Notes under the pieces: generated by a model | Seen by the model: only the letters and a program-made list of their open reading frames with translations | Database searches by the model: none | What the model was told of the DNA's origin: nothing | Source of the DNA: Actinomycetota bacterium | GTDB lineage: Bacteria; Actinomycetota; Actinomycetes; S36-B12 | Reading direction: 5' to 3' | Assembly: GCA_030645615.1 (NCBI GenBank) | Contig: JAUSNB010000018.1 | Coordinates: 25,602 to 89,601, forward strand | Length of the DNA stretch: 64,000 nt | Made by a program: the position numbers and the translations under genes | In this document: positions 48,108-56,287 of the stretch, piece after piece | How positions within the stretch are numbered: position 1 is the stretch's first letter | How the letters are laid out: each line of letters opens with the position of its first letter

Positions 48108-49280
48108 TCAGCGTGCGTCGCTGCGGCAGACCCGGTCCAGCGCGTGCCGGACGAACTGCCCCACCTGCTCGTCCTCGACGAGGAACCCGTCGTGACCGTA
48201 CGGCGACCGGAGCACGTGCAGTTCCTCGGCCCCGGGCGTGAGGTCGACGATCTCCTGCTGCAACCGCATGGGGAACAGCCGGTCGGAATCGATGGCGATG
48301 ACGGTGACGGGGGCGGTGACCCGGCCGAGCGCAGCCGCCACGCCGCCCCGCTGGCGACCCACGTCGAACAGGCTCATGGCCCGGGTCAGCGCCACGTAGG
48401 TGTTCGCGTCAAATCGACGGGCCAGCTTGTCGGCGTGATGATCCAAGTAGGACTCAACGGCGAACCGCCCGCCCTCATAGGGGTCCTCGCCAGGCTGCGG
48501 ATCACGGCCGAAGCGCAGGTCCAGTTCCGTATCGCAGCGGTAGGTCAGGTGGGCGATGCGGCGGGCAATCCCCATGCCGACGTGCGGACCGCGTCCTGGC
48601 GCCTCGTCGTAGTAGTCCCCACCGCGGAACCCAGGATCCGCCTCGATCGCGGCCAGCTGGACCGCGTGCGTGCCGATCTGGTCGGCCGTGACGGCGGCGG
48701 TCGAGCCGAGGACCAGGCCGCTGCGGACTCGCTCTGGATGCCTGACCAGCCACTCCAGCACCCGCATCCCGCCGAGTGAAGGACCCAGCATCAGGGCCCA
48801 CGACTGGATGCCCAGGCGGTCGGTCAGGCGACGTTCGACCTCGACCATGTCTGCGACGCTCACGACCGGGAAACGGCTCCCCCAAGGCCGCCCGTCAGGG
48901 GCCAGCGATGACGGCCCCGTCGTGCCCTGGCACCCGCCTAGGACGTTGGCGCACACGACGAACCACGAATCCGTGTCCAACGGCCGGCCTGGCCCGACCA
49001 ACGGGGACCACCATCCGCCCGTGGCATGCCCGACCCCCGCAGGGCCGGTCACATGTGAGTCGCCGGTCAGCGCATGGCACACGTACACGGCGTTGCTGCG
49101 GTCGGCGTTGAGCTCGCCCCACGTCTCGTAGGCGACGCGCACCCCGGGCAGGGCGACCCCTGACTCGGTGACGAGCGCACCCACGTCGACGAACTGCCGT
49201 GCGCCCACGGGGTCCCCCTCCCGCCAGGCAGCGCTGGCGGGAGGGGGACCCTCGTAGGCGATCGGCCCGTACTCGCGCAC
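48108..49280 (-). CDS. metX: Homoserine O-acetyltransferase
   Basis: A 390-residue alpha/beta-hydrolase-fold acyltransferase that makes O-acetyl-homoserine from acetyl-CoA and homoserine, the first committed methionine step. The nucleophile Ser is in GPSLGGM, the acid Asp in IAIDSDRLFP and the His in YGHDGFLVE; the N-terminal VRVAYETWGELNADRSNAVYVCHALTGDSHV and the region CANVLGGCQGTTGPSS are typical. Related MetX enzymes can prefer succinyl-CoA, which cannot be told here. The GTG start lies 2 bases after the metY stop, so the two form an operon. Confidence 0.93.
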   Translation of the reverse strand: MREYGPIAYEGPPPASAAWREGDPVGARQFVDVGALVTESGVALPGVRVAYETWGELNADRSNAVYVCHALTGDSHVTGPAGVGHATGGWWSPLVGPGRPLDTDSWFVVCANVLGGCQGTTGPSSLAPDGRPWGSRFPVVSVADMVEVERRLTDRLGIQSWALMLGPSLGGMRVLEWLVRHPERVRSGLVLGSTAAVTADQIGTHAVQLAAIEADPGFRGGDYYDEAPGRGPHVGMGIARRIAHLTYRCDTELDLRFGRDPQPGEDPYEGGRFAVESYLDHHADKLARRFDANTYVALTRAMSLFDVGRQRGGVAAALGRVTAPVTVIAIDSDRLFPMRLQQEIVDLTPGAEELHVLRSPYGHDGFLVEDEQVGQFVRHALDRVCRSDAR

Positions 49281-49282
49281 CG

Positions 49283-50599
49283 TCAGGACTGCTTGGCGGC
49301 CCGGAACCCCGCGTCGAGGTCGGCGATAATGTCGTCGATGTGCTCAATCCCGACCGCCAGCCTGACCAGGCCCGGGGTCACGCCCGCGGCCGCCTGCTCC
49401 TCGGCCGACAGTTGCGAGTGGGTGGTCGAGGCGGGGTGGATCACCAGGCTGCGCACGTCGCCGATGTTCGCGACGTGGCTGTGCAGCTCGAGCGCCTCCA
49501 CGAAACGCTGCCCGGCCTCCTTGCCGCCCTTGATCTCGAACGCCAACACGGCGCCTGTTCCGGTGGGTGCGTACTTCTGGCCCAGCGCATACCAGGGGCT
49601 AGTGGGCAGGCCGGCGTAGTTGACCGACTCGACCTCGTCCCGCGACGAGAGCCACAGGGCCACGGCCTTGGCGTTCTCGACGTGCCGCTCGATGCGCAAC
49701 GACAGGGTCTCCAGTCCCTGCGCGATCAGGAACGCGTTGAAGGGCGACACGGCAGCCCCCAGGTCCCGCAGCAACTGCACGCGGGCCTTGAGGATGAAGG
49801 ACAGGTTGGCGCCGAAAGCGGATCCGACGCCAAGGTCCCGGGCGTAGACGAGGCCGTGGTAGCTCGGGTCCGGCTGGTTGTAGTTGGGGAATCGCTCGGG
49901 GTACTGGGCGTAGTCGAACGTCCCCCCGTCCACGATCACGCCGGCGATGGCCGTTCCATGACCGCCGAGGTACTTCGTGGCCGAGTGCACGACGATGTCC
50001 GCGCCCCACTCGAGGGGACGGATCAGGTAGGGCGTGGCCACGGTGTTGTCGATGACCAGCGGCACGCCCGCCTCGTGCGCCACCTTCGCGACGGCCTCGA
50101 TGTCGAGGACGTCGTTCTTGGGGTTGGCGATGGATTCGCCGAAGAAGAGCTTGGTGTTGGGCTGAACTGCTGCGCGCCACGACTCGGGGTCGTCCGGGTT
50201 CTCGACGAACGTGGTCGTAATGCCGAGCTTGGGGAGCGTGTAGTGCAGCAGGTTGTAGGTGCCGCCATACAGGCTCGGGCTGGACACGATGTGGTCTCCG
50301 GCCTCAGCGATGTTGAGGAAGGCGATGGTCTCCGCCGCCTGTCCGCTGGCGACCAACAGTGCAGCGACCCCTCCCTCGAGGGCCGCGATGCGGTCCTCCA
50401 CGACGGCTTGGGTCGGGTTCATGATCCGGGTGTAGATGTTGCCGAGTTCCTTGAGCGAGAACAGATCGGCAGCGTGGGTCGTGTCGTTGAACGTGTACGA
50501 GGTCGTCTGGTAGATGGGCAGTGCGCGGGCGTTGGTCGTGCCGTCCGGCGACTGGCCGGAGTGGATCTGCTTCGTCTCGAAGGACCAGGCGGTGCTCAT
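49283..50599 (-). CDS. metY: O-acetylhomoserine sulfhydrylase (MetY)
   Basis: A 438-residue PLP-dependent enzyme of the Cys/Met metabolism family that makes homocysteine from O-acetyl-homoserine and sulfide. The family start FETKQIHSGQSPDGTTNARALPIYQTTSYTF and the PLP Lys in HSATKYLGGHGTA are present, and the length fits the sulfhydrylase rather than cystathionine gamma-synthase. ATG 50599 has AAAGGAGA upstream. A 260-base leader with a SAM-responsive riboswitch and a short Cys-rich frame precedes it. metX follows. Confidence 0.94.
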   Translation of the reverse strand: MSTAWSFETKQIHSGQSPDGTTNARALPIYQTTSYTFNDTTHAADLFSLKELGNIYTRIMNPTQAVVEDRIAALEGGVAALLVASGQAAETIAFLNIAEAGDHIVSSPSLYGGTYNLLHYTLPKLGITTTFVENPDDPESWRAAVQPNTKLFFGESIANPKNDVLDIEAVAKVAHEAGVPLVIDNTVATPYLIRPLEWGADIVVHSATKYLGGHGTAIAGVIVDGGTFDYAQYPERFPNYNQPDPSYHGLVYARDLGVGSAFGANLSFILKARVQLLRDLGAAVSPFNAFLIAQGLETLSLRIERHVENAKAVALWLSSRDEVESVNYAGLPTSPWYALGQKYAPTGTGAVLAFEIKGGKEAGQRFVEALELHSHVANIGDVRSLVIHPASTTHSQLSAEEQAAAGVTPGLVRLAVGIEHIDDIIADLDAGFRAAKQS

Positions 50600-50660
50600 G
50601 GAATCTCCTTTTGGGTATGGCTTGTCCGGGAAGGTCGTGCTGGGGATGGCTGTCGCGTGG

Positions 50661-50677
50661 GCTCGCCTGCGGCGAGC
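50661..50677 (-). other. Hairpin just after the Cys-rich leader frame
   Basis: GCTCGCC-TGC-GGCGAGC is a perfect 7-bp stem with a 3-base loop on the metY leader, starting five bases after the stop of the leader peptide frame and 62 bases before the metY start. No U-run follows. Its position suits a structure whose folding depends on ribosome progress through the leader frame. Confidence 0.5.
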
Positions 50678-50681
50678 GGGG

Positions 50682-50717
50682 TCAGCGACGTGGCATTCGA
50701 CAACAACAGGAATGCAT
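50682..50717 (-). CDS. Putative polycysteine leader peptide of metY
   Basis: An 11-codon frame, MHSCCCRMPRR, with three consecutive Cys codons, all TGT although TGC would be expected in such GC-rich DNA. GAGG lies six bases before its ATG. It lies in the leader of metY, downstream of the SAM-responsive aptamer and just before a hairpin. Short polycysteine leader frames that act as cysteine-responsive attenuators before sulfur-assimilation genes are known in mycobacteria, so a similar role is likely; ribosome stalling when Cys-tRNA is scarce would alter the downstream hairpin. Expression is not shown by the sequence itself. Confidence 0.6.
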   Translation of the reverse strand: MHSCCCRMPRR

Positions 50718-50738
50718 GACAGACCTCGCATCTCTCCG

Positions 50739-50761
50739 GGGTCTTGCCCTGCGCAAGACCC
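50739..50761 (-). other. Hairpin at the 3' end of the SAM riboswitch
   Basis: GGGTCTTGC and GCAAGACCC pair around a five-base loop, immediately after or overlapping the 3' strand of the aptamer's pseudoknot region (AAGCGCGGGTC). It may be the expression platform, though it lacks a U-run. Confidence 0.45.
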
Positions 50762-50862
50762 GCGCTTGCCCGTTGCCGGGCCAGGTCTTCATCCGGAGCA
50801 CCCCACCGCGGTGGAGGGTTGCCGTCCAGCTAGCCGGAGCTGTCTGCTGGAACTCTTGACCT
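50750..50862 (-). promoter_or_regulatory. S-adenosylmethionine riboswitch, SAM-IV type
   Basis: The minus strand carries the conserved SAM-I/SAM-IV family core: GGTCAAGAG (P1, pairing with GAAGACC), CAGCTCCGGCTAGCTG, then GGCAACCCTCCACCGCG and GTGGGGTGCTCCGG. After P1 it continues with CCGGCAACGGG and AAGCGCGGGTC, the extra 3' hairpin and pseudoknot strand that mark SAM-IV. A promoter ends directly before it. Binding of SAM is expected to lower expression of metY-metX when methionine is plentiful. SAM-IV is found mainly in actinobacteria before met genes, matching this position. Confidence 0.87.
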
Positions 50863-50868
50863 GCGGGA

Positions 50869-50897
50869 ACTATAACGAGGCCACACCGACGCGACAA
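50869..50897 (-). promoter_or_regulatory. Promoter of the metY-metX operon
   Basis: On the minus strand TTGTCG (50892-50897) and TATAGT (50869-50874) are separated by 17 bases, a good sigma-70 promoter. Transcription would begin about 50862, at the first bases of the riboswitch, which fits well. The -35 box nearly touches the stop of the DUF4192 gene. Confidence 0.7.
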
Positions 50898-50898
50898 C

Positions 50899-51939
50899 TC
50901 AGGCCCGGGCCGCCTGGCGCCAATCCCGCTGGCCGTGCCGGCAATCCGACCGCGTGAGCCCGGACATGGCCGCGCGCCATTCCGATGGAGGCAATCCTCC
51001 GCGCAATGCGCCGTCGACGAGCGCGGCCATGGTGTAGTCCGGGTTGTCGGCCAGGGCGCGATCGAGCGCGATGCGCGCCCGCGCCCCGTCACCGACAAGC
51101 CACGCACAGATCGCGGCGCACGTGGCGGCGGGTGCGACCAACCCCGGGGGCGCCGCGCGGACGATCGGCACCAATGCTGCCAGCGCCGCGTGCAGGCCGG
51201 GCTGGGGAAGCTCCATGAGCTCCCACAGCACGGTGTCGCGCACACGGACATCCACGAGCCCTTCGAGCAAGCCGGCCATGTCGGCGTCGGACGCGGGCTG
51301 GACAGCGGAACCGGCGAGCACCGCGAGGACTTCGGCGATGGCTCGATCACGCCAGGCCTCCGCGTCGGCGCCAGACGGGCGACCGGCCCCCAGCAGGAGG
51401 GCGACCCGGCCTGCGGCGGAGTCGTCCGCCGAGAGGGACGCGACGAGGTCCTCGCGCGTGGGCAGCGGGGCTACCCCCAGGACGGCGAACTCGGCAGCCA
51501 CGGCATCGGAGACCGCCACGTCGACGGGCTGCCCCGCCGGATCGCAACAGCCCGGATCGTCGCACAGCAGGCTGCGCCAGCGCCCCTCGCGAACCTCAAG
51601 CAGGTCGCGCAGCCGCAGGCCCCGCGTCCGCGTATCGGCGATCAGTCGATCGGCCACGGGGCCAACCGCCGACAAGGGGTCGACGAACGCGGCGATCACC
51701 TCGTCGGACTCCCGGGCACCCGCGTGCGTCCATACGGCGGCAGCCCAGGCATCGATGTCACCGAAGGCCGGCAGGTCGAGCCGCTGGGTCAGCACCACCT
51801 GACCATCGCTCAGCCACAGCAGGACGGCGCTGTCCCGGGGGGCGAAGCCGAGCAGGTAGGGGATCCCGGCCACGAGGGCGGCGGGGCTGGCCAGGACGAG
51901 GGCTCCTGGCCGGGTCGGGGTGGAACGCGGATGGGCCAT
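50899..51939 (-). CDS. DUF4192 family protein
   Basis: A 346-residue protein with the DUF4192 start (ALVAGIPYLLGFAPRDSAVLLWL) and the typical VRDTVLWELMELP and APAATCAAICAWLVGDGARARIALDRAL helices near the C-terminus. A small Cys cluster, CDDPGCCD, occurs around residue 140, perhaps a metal site. The family is actinobacterial and functionally unknown. The ATG at 51939 is selected from the conserved N-terminus; longer frames add only ten residues. Confidence 0.87.
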   Translation of the reverse strand: MAHPRSTPTRPGALVLASPAALVAGIPYLLGFAPRDSAVLLWLSDGQVVLTQRLDLPAFGDIDAWAAAVWTHAGARESDEVIAAFVDPLSAVGPVADRLIADTRTRGLRLRDLLEVREGRWRSLLCDDPGCCDPAGQPVDVAVSDAVAAEFAVLGVAPLPTREDLVASLSADDSAAGRVALLLGAGRPSGADAEAWRDRAIAEVLAVLAGSAVQPASDADMAGLLEGLVDVRVRDTVLWELMELPQPGLHAALAALVPIVRAAPPGLVAPAATCAAICAWLVGDGARARIALDRALADNPDYTMAALVDGALRGGLPPSEWRAAMSGLTRSDCRHGQRDWRQAARA

Positions 51940-52044
51940 GCCCGACCATGGCGCGACGACCGGCGCCACTGCCCAGCCTCTCCCTGGTCTGGGGACGGGA
52001 TGCGGGAGGCGGACGCCCTGTGGACTGAGGCTGCGCCGCGCACC

Positions 52045-52824
52045 TCAGCCGGCTGCGGGACGGATCACGACCCACTCGGGATGCTTCGGTGCGATGCCGT
52101 CGCCCGAGGACTCCCCGCGCATACGGCGCGCAACCCAGGGGCCGGCGTGCCCGGTCAGCCATCGGGCATGCGCCCGCGCCCGGTGGTGCACCGGCGGCAG
52201 CGGCTGCGGCACCACCGGCGTGCGCCACTGGGCACTGCCGACCCCTAGTGCCTCCAGGACGCTGTCCGCCGCCAGCCGGTGGCCCTGCGGGGACAGGTGC
52301 AGCCGGTCCTCCGCCCACAGCGCGTCGTCATCCATCGCAGCGACGTCCCAGTACCGGACGACGTAGCAGCCGTAGTGATCCGCGATCGCGTCCACCGCGG
52401 CGTTGTACGCGCGGATCCTGTCGCGTATCGATCCGAGGACGCGCGACCGGCGGCTCGGGTCACCGAAGGCGAACACCAGCACGTCGCTGCCGCCAGCACG
52501 CAGTGCACGGACGCCCTGCTCCAGCGCGGTCGCGGTGGCATCGAGGTCGAAGCTGCGGCGGAGGGTGTCGTTCACGCCCACCGCCAGGCTGGTCAGGTCG
52601 GGTTGCAGCGCAACGGCCTGCGGCACCTGCTCGTCGACCACCTGACGTACCAGTCGGCCGCGGATCGCCAGGTTCGCGTATCGGATCCCATCCCCGTCGG
52701 CCAGGTTGGCCAGTCGCTGCGCGACGAGGTCAGCCCATCCCCGGTACCGGCCGTCGGGGCGAAGGTCGTCGCACATGCCCTCGGTGAAGGAGTCGCCGAT
52801 GGCAGCGAAGCGCCGCCAACGCAT
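52045..52824 (-). CDS. SGNH/GDSL-type hydrolase
   Basis: A 259-residue esterase-like protein. Block I is AAIGDSFTEGM with the nucleophile Ser12, block III GVND, and block V DRLHLSPQGH with the Asp and His. Members hydrolyse lipids, acetylated sugars or thioesters; the substrate is unknown. No signal peptide is seen, so it should be cytoplasmic. ATG 52824 is chosen because it begins shortly before block I; a GTG one codon earlier is possible. Confidence 0.87.
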   Translation of the reverse strand: MRWRRFAAIGDSFTEGMCDDLRPDGRYRGWADLVAQRLANLADGDGIRYANLAIRGRLVRQVVDEQVPQAVALQPDLTSLAVGVNDTLRRSFDLDATATALEQGVRALRAGGSDVLVFAFGDPSRRSRVLGSIRDRIRAYNAAVDAIADHYGCYVVRYWDVAAMDDDALWAEDRLHLSPQGHRLAADSVLEALGVGSAQWRTPVVPQPLPPVHHRARAHARWLTGHAGPWVARRMRGESSGDGIAPKHPEWVVIRPAAG

Positions 52825-52980
52825 CACGGTCCGCTCGTCATCCACGGGGACACAATAGGAAGCGGCCTGGCCGACGAAGGCTTCCCCTCCCGCGACGGCC
52901 AGGCCGAGGCCCACCTTAGGGAGTGCGCAGAGTGCCGCGACCACCGACACGCCGCCCGGCATGGGTCGGGCCGGCGCCCG

Positions 52981-54087
52981 TCACGCGGTGCTCGCGGGGC
53001 CTTCCGCAGGCTTCGCCGCAGCGAACGTCTCCCCCGCCTTCTTGAACCACGTGATCAGGGCGATGATGCCGATGATGATCTGCGGGATGTACGAGGCGGC
53101 CCGCCAGACCAGGTCGGCCGCCGTGGCATCGCCCTGGCTGACCCCGACGCTCTGCAGCAGCGCGATCATCAGCGCGTCCACGGTACCGAGCCCGCCCGGG
53201 GTGATCGGGACCATCAGCATGATCTGGCTGGTGGCGAACGCCCCGAAGGCCGCGATCACGGAGGTGCCGGGCTTGTCCCAGCCCTGCACGCCGCGCAGGG
53301 CGACGTAGAGGATCAGGAACTGGGTCATGATCACGGCGAGCTGGGCGACAGTGATATGAGCCCAACGGGACTTCAGCAGGCCGTACATGTCGGTACGGAA
53401 CTTCGTGATCGGCGAGACCAGGTCCACGTCCTTCAGGGCCTTGATCCGTGGCCGCAGGGGCTTGGCCAGCCGGTTGCCCAGGTTGCCGACCTTGATGGCG
53501 AGGGAAGGCGACCGCATGACCAGCACGAAGACGACGATGATCGTGACGAGGATCGCCAGCCCCACGGGCGCGACCCACGCGTACTGCATGTCGCCGCCGG
53601 AGGCGCTCAGGGCGGCGATGCCGAGGATGGGCAAGCCCAGGCTGACGAAGATGCTCCAGAGGCCCACGGCCGTGATGGCGGACGTCGCGACCGTCCCCGG
53701 GATCCGGTATGAGGCCAGCATCGCGTACTGGACGGCCAGCCCGAACGCCCCGCCGGCAGGCACGCCGTTGCTGATGGCGAAGGCTGCCTGGTTGACCTGC
53801 TGCGACCGCCAGTAGCGCAGGCCCGGGGTGGCGGCCATGAACGGGAAGCCGTAGACAGCGAGGTACAGCACGACGGTGACCCCGACGAGGACCTTGGCCA
53901 ACGTTGTCATGTCCTCGAGGGCGACAGCCGCATCCTCGTAGCTGCCGATCTGCGGGATCACCTTCCAGAAGATGATCACCACCACGGCAAGACCGATCAC
54001 GCCGAGGATGATCGACTTTTTCTTGTCCAGCTTCGACGTCAGGTCGCCAGTGGACTGCGCTGCGGGCTGCTCGGTCGGGTCCGTCAT
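52981..54087 (-). CDS. Flippase-like membrane protein (YbhN/UPF0104, LPG-synthase TM family)
   Basis: A 368-residue protein with about seven to eight membrane segments of the lysylphosphatidylglycerol-synthase membrane region family. The signature PITPGGLGTVDALMIALL near 300 and the earlier SNGVPAGGAFGLAVQYAML match. Members without the catalytic soluble domain may flip lipids or lipid-linked sugars; this one has only a short soluble N-terminus. It lies convergent to nothing and starts with ATG after GAGG-like bases; it is divergent from the VOC gene. Confidence 0.83.
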   Translation of the reverse strand: MTDPTEQPAAQSTGDLTSKLDKKKSIILGVIGLAVVVIIFWKVIPQIGSYEDAAVALEDMTTLAKVLVGVTVVLYLAVYGFPFMAATPGLRYWRSQQVNQAAFAISNGVPAGGAFGLAVQYAMLASYRIPGTVATSAITAVGLWSIFVSLGLPILGIAALSASGGDMQYAWVAPVGLAILVTIIVVFVLVMRSPSLAIKVGNLGNRLAKPLRPRIKALKDVDLVSPITKFRTDMYGLLKSRWAHITVAQLAVIMTQFLILYVALRGVQGWDKPGTSVIAAFGAFATSQIMLMVPITPGGLGTVDALMIALLQSVGVSQGDATAADLVWRAASYIPQIIIGIIALITWFKKAGETFAAAKPAEGPASTA

Positions 54088-54164
54088 GGGGGCGAGCCTG
54101 CCATACGGGCCGCGAGTCGGGGGGCACCTGCACGCCCCCCGGAGGCGTTGGGCAGGATGCGGGC

Positions 54165-54800
54165 ATGCGGCTGGATCACATCTCGTACGCCTGCACCCCC
54201 GCCGAGCTTGGCGACGCGGTACAGAGGATCGGATCGGACCTCGGCGCCACGTTCGTGGACGGTGGCAGGCACCCGTCCTTCGGGACCCGCAACTTCCTCC
54301 TCCCGCTCGCCCACGGCTGCTACATCGAGGTCGTGGCGGCCCTCGACCATCCTGCTGCGGAGAAGGCTCCCTTCGGCCGTGCCGTCGCCCAGCGCGCCGA
54401 GCGGGGTGGCGGCTGGATGAGCTGGGCTGTGGCAGTCGATGACATCACCCCGATCGAGCAGCGGCTGGGCCGCGAGGCCCGCGCCGGGCATCGCATCCGT
54501 CCCGACGGCGCAGATCTGCGCTGGAAGCAGATCGGCGTGCTCGACGTCCTGGAGGATCCGCAGCTGCCGTTCTTCGTCGAGTGGGAGACGGGCGCCACGG
54601 ACCACCCGTCAACCGGGGGCGGATCCGTCGCGCTGGAGCGCGTCGAGATGTGCGGCGAGGCCGACGCGATCTCTGCCTGGCTCGGTGCAGACCATGACGT
54701 GCCGCTCGACGGCATCACCGTGACGTGGGTCGACGATGACGAGCCTGGCCTCGTGGCGGCATGGTTCGCCACGGCCCATGGTGAAGTCCGGATCGACTAG
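54165..54800 (+). CDS. VOC-family (glyoxalase-like) protein
   Basis: A 211-residue protein of the glyoxalase-like (Glyoxalase_3) type, with LDHISYACTPAELGDAVQRIG and GGRHPSFGTRNFLLPLAHGCYIEVVAALDHP in the first half. His4 (in LDHISYA) and Glu in YIEV are possible metal ligands. The second half (about 130-211) appears to be a degenerate repeat. The reaction is unknown. It begins the plus-strand run VOC, cupin, AI-2E permease. Confidence 0.83.
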   Translation: MRLDHISYACTPAELGDAVQRIGSDLGATFVDGGRHPSFGTRNFLLPLAHGCYIEVVAALDHPAAEKAPFGRAVAQRAERGGGWMSWAVAVDDITPIEQRLGREARAGHRIRPDGADLRWKQIGVLDVLEDPQLPFFVEWETGATDHPSTGGGSVALERVEMCGEADAISAWLGADHDVPLDGITVTWVDDDEPGLVAAWFATAHGEVRID

Positions 54801-54830
54801 CATCGCGCTGCACCCACCTGGAGGACTGTC

Positions 54831-55190
54831 ATGGCTGGCTTCACCGTCATACCGGGGGCCTCGATGGCCTGGGAGCGCAACGTCCTCGGGTCCGAGGTCA
54901 CGCGGCTGCGCACCGACGGCGCCATGCTGACGATCGTCCACGGCCGCAAGGGCGACGTCGTCCCCGCCCACGGTTACAGCAAGGGCTGCGTCACCTTCGT
55001 CGTCAGTGGCCGGATCGACATTGAGGGCACCGAGCTCTCCACGGGCGATGCGATGACCTACAAGGCGCCCGGCGGCTTCTTCGCCGTGAAGTTCCTCGCG
55101 GACTCCACCTACGTGGTGGCTCGAGCCTCCAACGACGAGATCACGGTCCCTGACATCGGGGAGCGCGCGGCGCACAATCTCGACGCATGA
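54831..55190 (+). CDS. Small cupin-domain protein
   Basis: A 119-residue single cupin: GDVVPAHGYSKGCVTFVVSGRIDIEG forms motif 1 (with His47 the only obvious metal ligand) and TGDAMTYKAPGGFFAVKFLADS motif 2. The function is unknown; sugar or small-molecule binding is common in such proteins. Its TGA overlaps the ATG of the AI-2E-family gene, so both are co-translated. Confidence 0.82.
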   Translation: MAGFTVIPGASMAWERNVLGSEVTRLRTDGAMLTIVHGRKGDVVPAHGYSKGCVTFVVSGRIDIEGTELSTGDAMTYKAPGGFFAVKFLADSTYVVARASNDEITVPDIGERAAHNLDA

Positions 55191-56287
55191 GCACGCCCGA
55201 CGACGGGATTCCTGGCACCTTGCGCCTGACGGCGGGCATCATCTGGCGCCTGCTCGTCGTCCTCGCGGGCGTGGTGGTCGCCGGCTACGTCCTCAACATC
55301 ATCTTCCCGGTGGCCGCCGCCCTCTTCTTCGCGATGCTCATGACCGCCTGGGCGCAGCCGCTCATGAGGCTCTTCCGCCGGTTCCTCCCCAAGGTCCTCT
55401 CCATGGTCCTCGCCCTTCTGGTCATCGGGGCCCTGGTCGTGGTCATCCTCGGCAGCGTGATCAGGTCGACCATCCAGGAAGGCCCGAAGCTGGTGGCTGC
55501 CGTGGAGAGCGGCATCACCCAGATCGAGGACTGGCTGAAGACGGGTCCGCTGCAACTCACCGATGCGAACATCTCGGCCCTGCTGGCGGACATGCAGGAC
55601 TGGGCGAAGAGCGTCGCCGGCGGCCTGTTCGGCGACGTCATGGGAGCCCTCGGCTCGCTGGGTACGCTCGTCATCGCCGCGTCGGTGTTCCTGTACGCCG
55701 TGGTCTTCTTCCTGCTCACCCCCCGGCCGATCTGGAACTGGGTCATCTCGTGGATGCCCAAGCGGCTCCAGCAGCCCACGGACGTCTCGGGAACGCTCGC
55801 GTGGGATGCCATCTCGGGCTACACCCGCGGGATCGTGATCGTCGCCTTCTGCGATGCGGTCCTCGTGTTCATCGGTCTTACGATCCTGCAGGTCCCGCTG
55901 GCCCCGGCCCTGTCGGCCGTGGTGTTCCTCGGCGCCTTCATCCCGGTCATCGGTGCGCCCATCGCCACCTTCTTCGCCGCGGTGGTCGCGCTCGCTGAGC
56001 GCGGGCCGCTTGTGGCCCTCCTGGTGGTTGCCTTGACCGTCGTCGTCGGCTCGTTCGACGGCGACGTGCTCCAGCCGCTCGTCATGGGCAAGGCGGTCAG
56101 CCTGCATCCGCTCGCCATCGTGTTCGCCATCGCCGCCGGCGGCATCGCAATGGGCATCGTCGGCGCCCTTATCGCAGTGCCGGTCGCCGGTGCGATCTAC
56201 AGCGTCGCCAAGTACCTCACGGGGCGCGACCCCGACCATCCGTATCCGCCATCGCCACCGCCACCGATAGCGGCCGGCGCGGCCTAG
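55187..56287 (+). CDS. AI-2E family transporter (UPF0118)
   Basis: A 366-residue protein with seven or eight membrane segments and a large extracytoplasmic or soluble central region (about 90-145). The family motif is visible in FLGAFIPVIGAPIATFFAAVVAL and DGDVLQPLVMGKAVSLHPLAI. Members have been linked to autoinducer-2 export, sodium/proton antiport and other roles, so the substrate is open. The C-terminus is Pro-rich. The stop shares CTAG with the convergent tag gene. Confidence 0.87.
   Translation: MSTPDDGIPGTLRLTAGIIWRLLVVLAGVVVAGYVLNIIFPVAAALFFAMLMTAWAQPLMRLFRRFLPKVLSMVLALLVIGALVVVILGSVIRSTIQEGPKLVAAVESGITQIEDWLKTGPLQLTDANISALLADMQDWAKSVAGGLFGDVMGALGSLGTLVIAASVFLYAVVFFLLTPRPIWNWVISWMPKRLQQPTDVSGTLAWDAISGYTRGIVIVAFCDAVLVFIGLTILQVPLAPALSAVVFLGAFIPVIGAPIATFFAAVVALAERGPLVALLVVALTVVVGSFDGDVLQPLVMGKAVSLHPLAIVFAIAAGGIAMGIVGALIAVPVAGAIYSVAKYLTGRDPDHPYPPSPPPPIAAGAA

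Noticed and set aside
49199..50719. Long open frame on the plus strand opposite metY and metX
   Set aside because: It runs exactly antisense to two well-recognised genes and its translation is the low-complexity Arg/Gly/His/Val mix typical of GC-rich shadow frames.
52279..53712. Open frame on the plus strand spanning the GDSL hydrolase and the flippase-like gene
   Set aside because: It crosses the boundary of two real genes in antisense and its sequence (many Arg, His, Asp, Gly) looks like a shadow.
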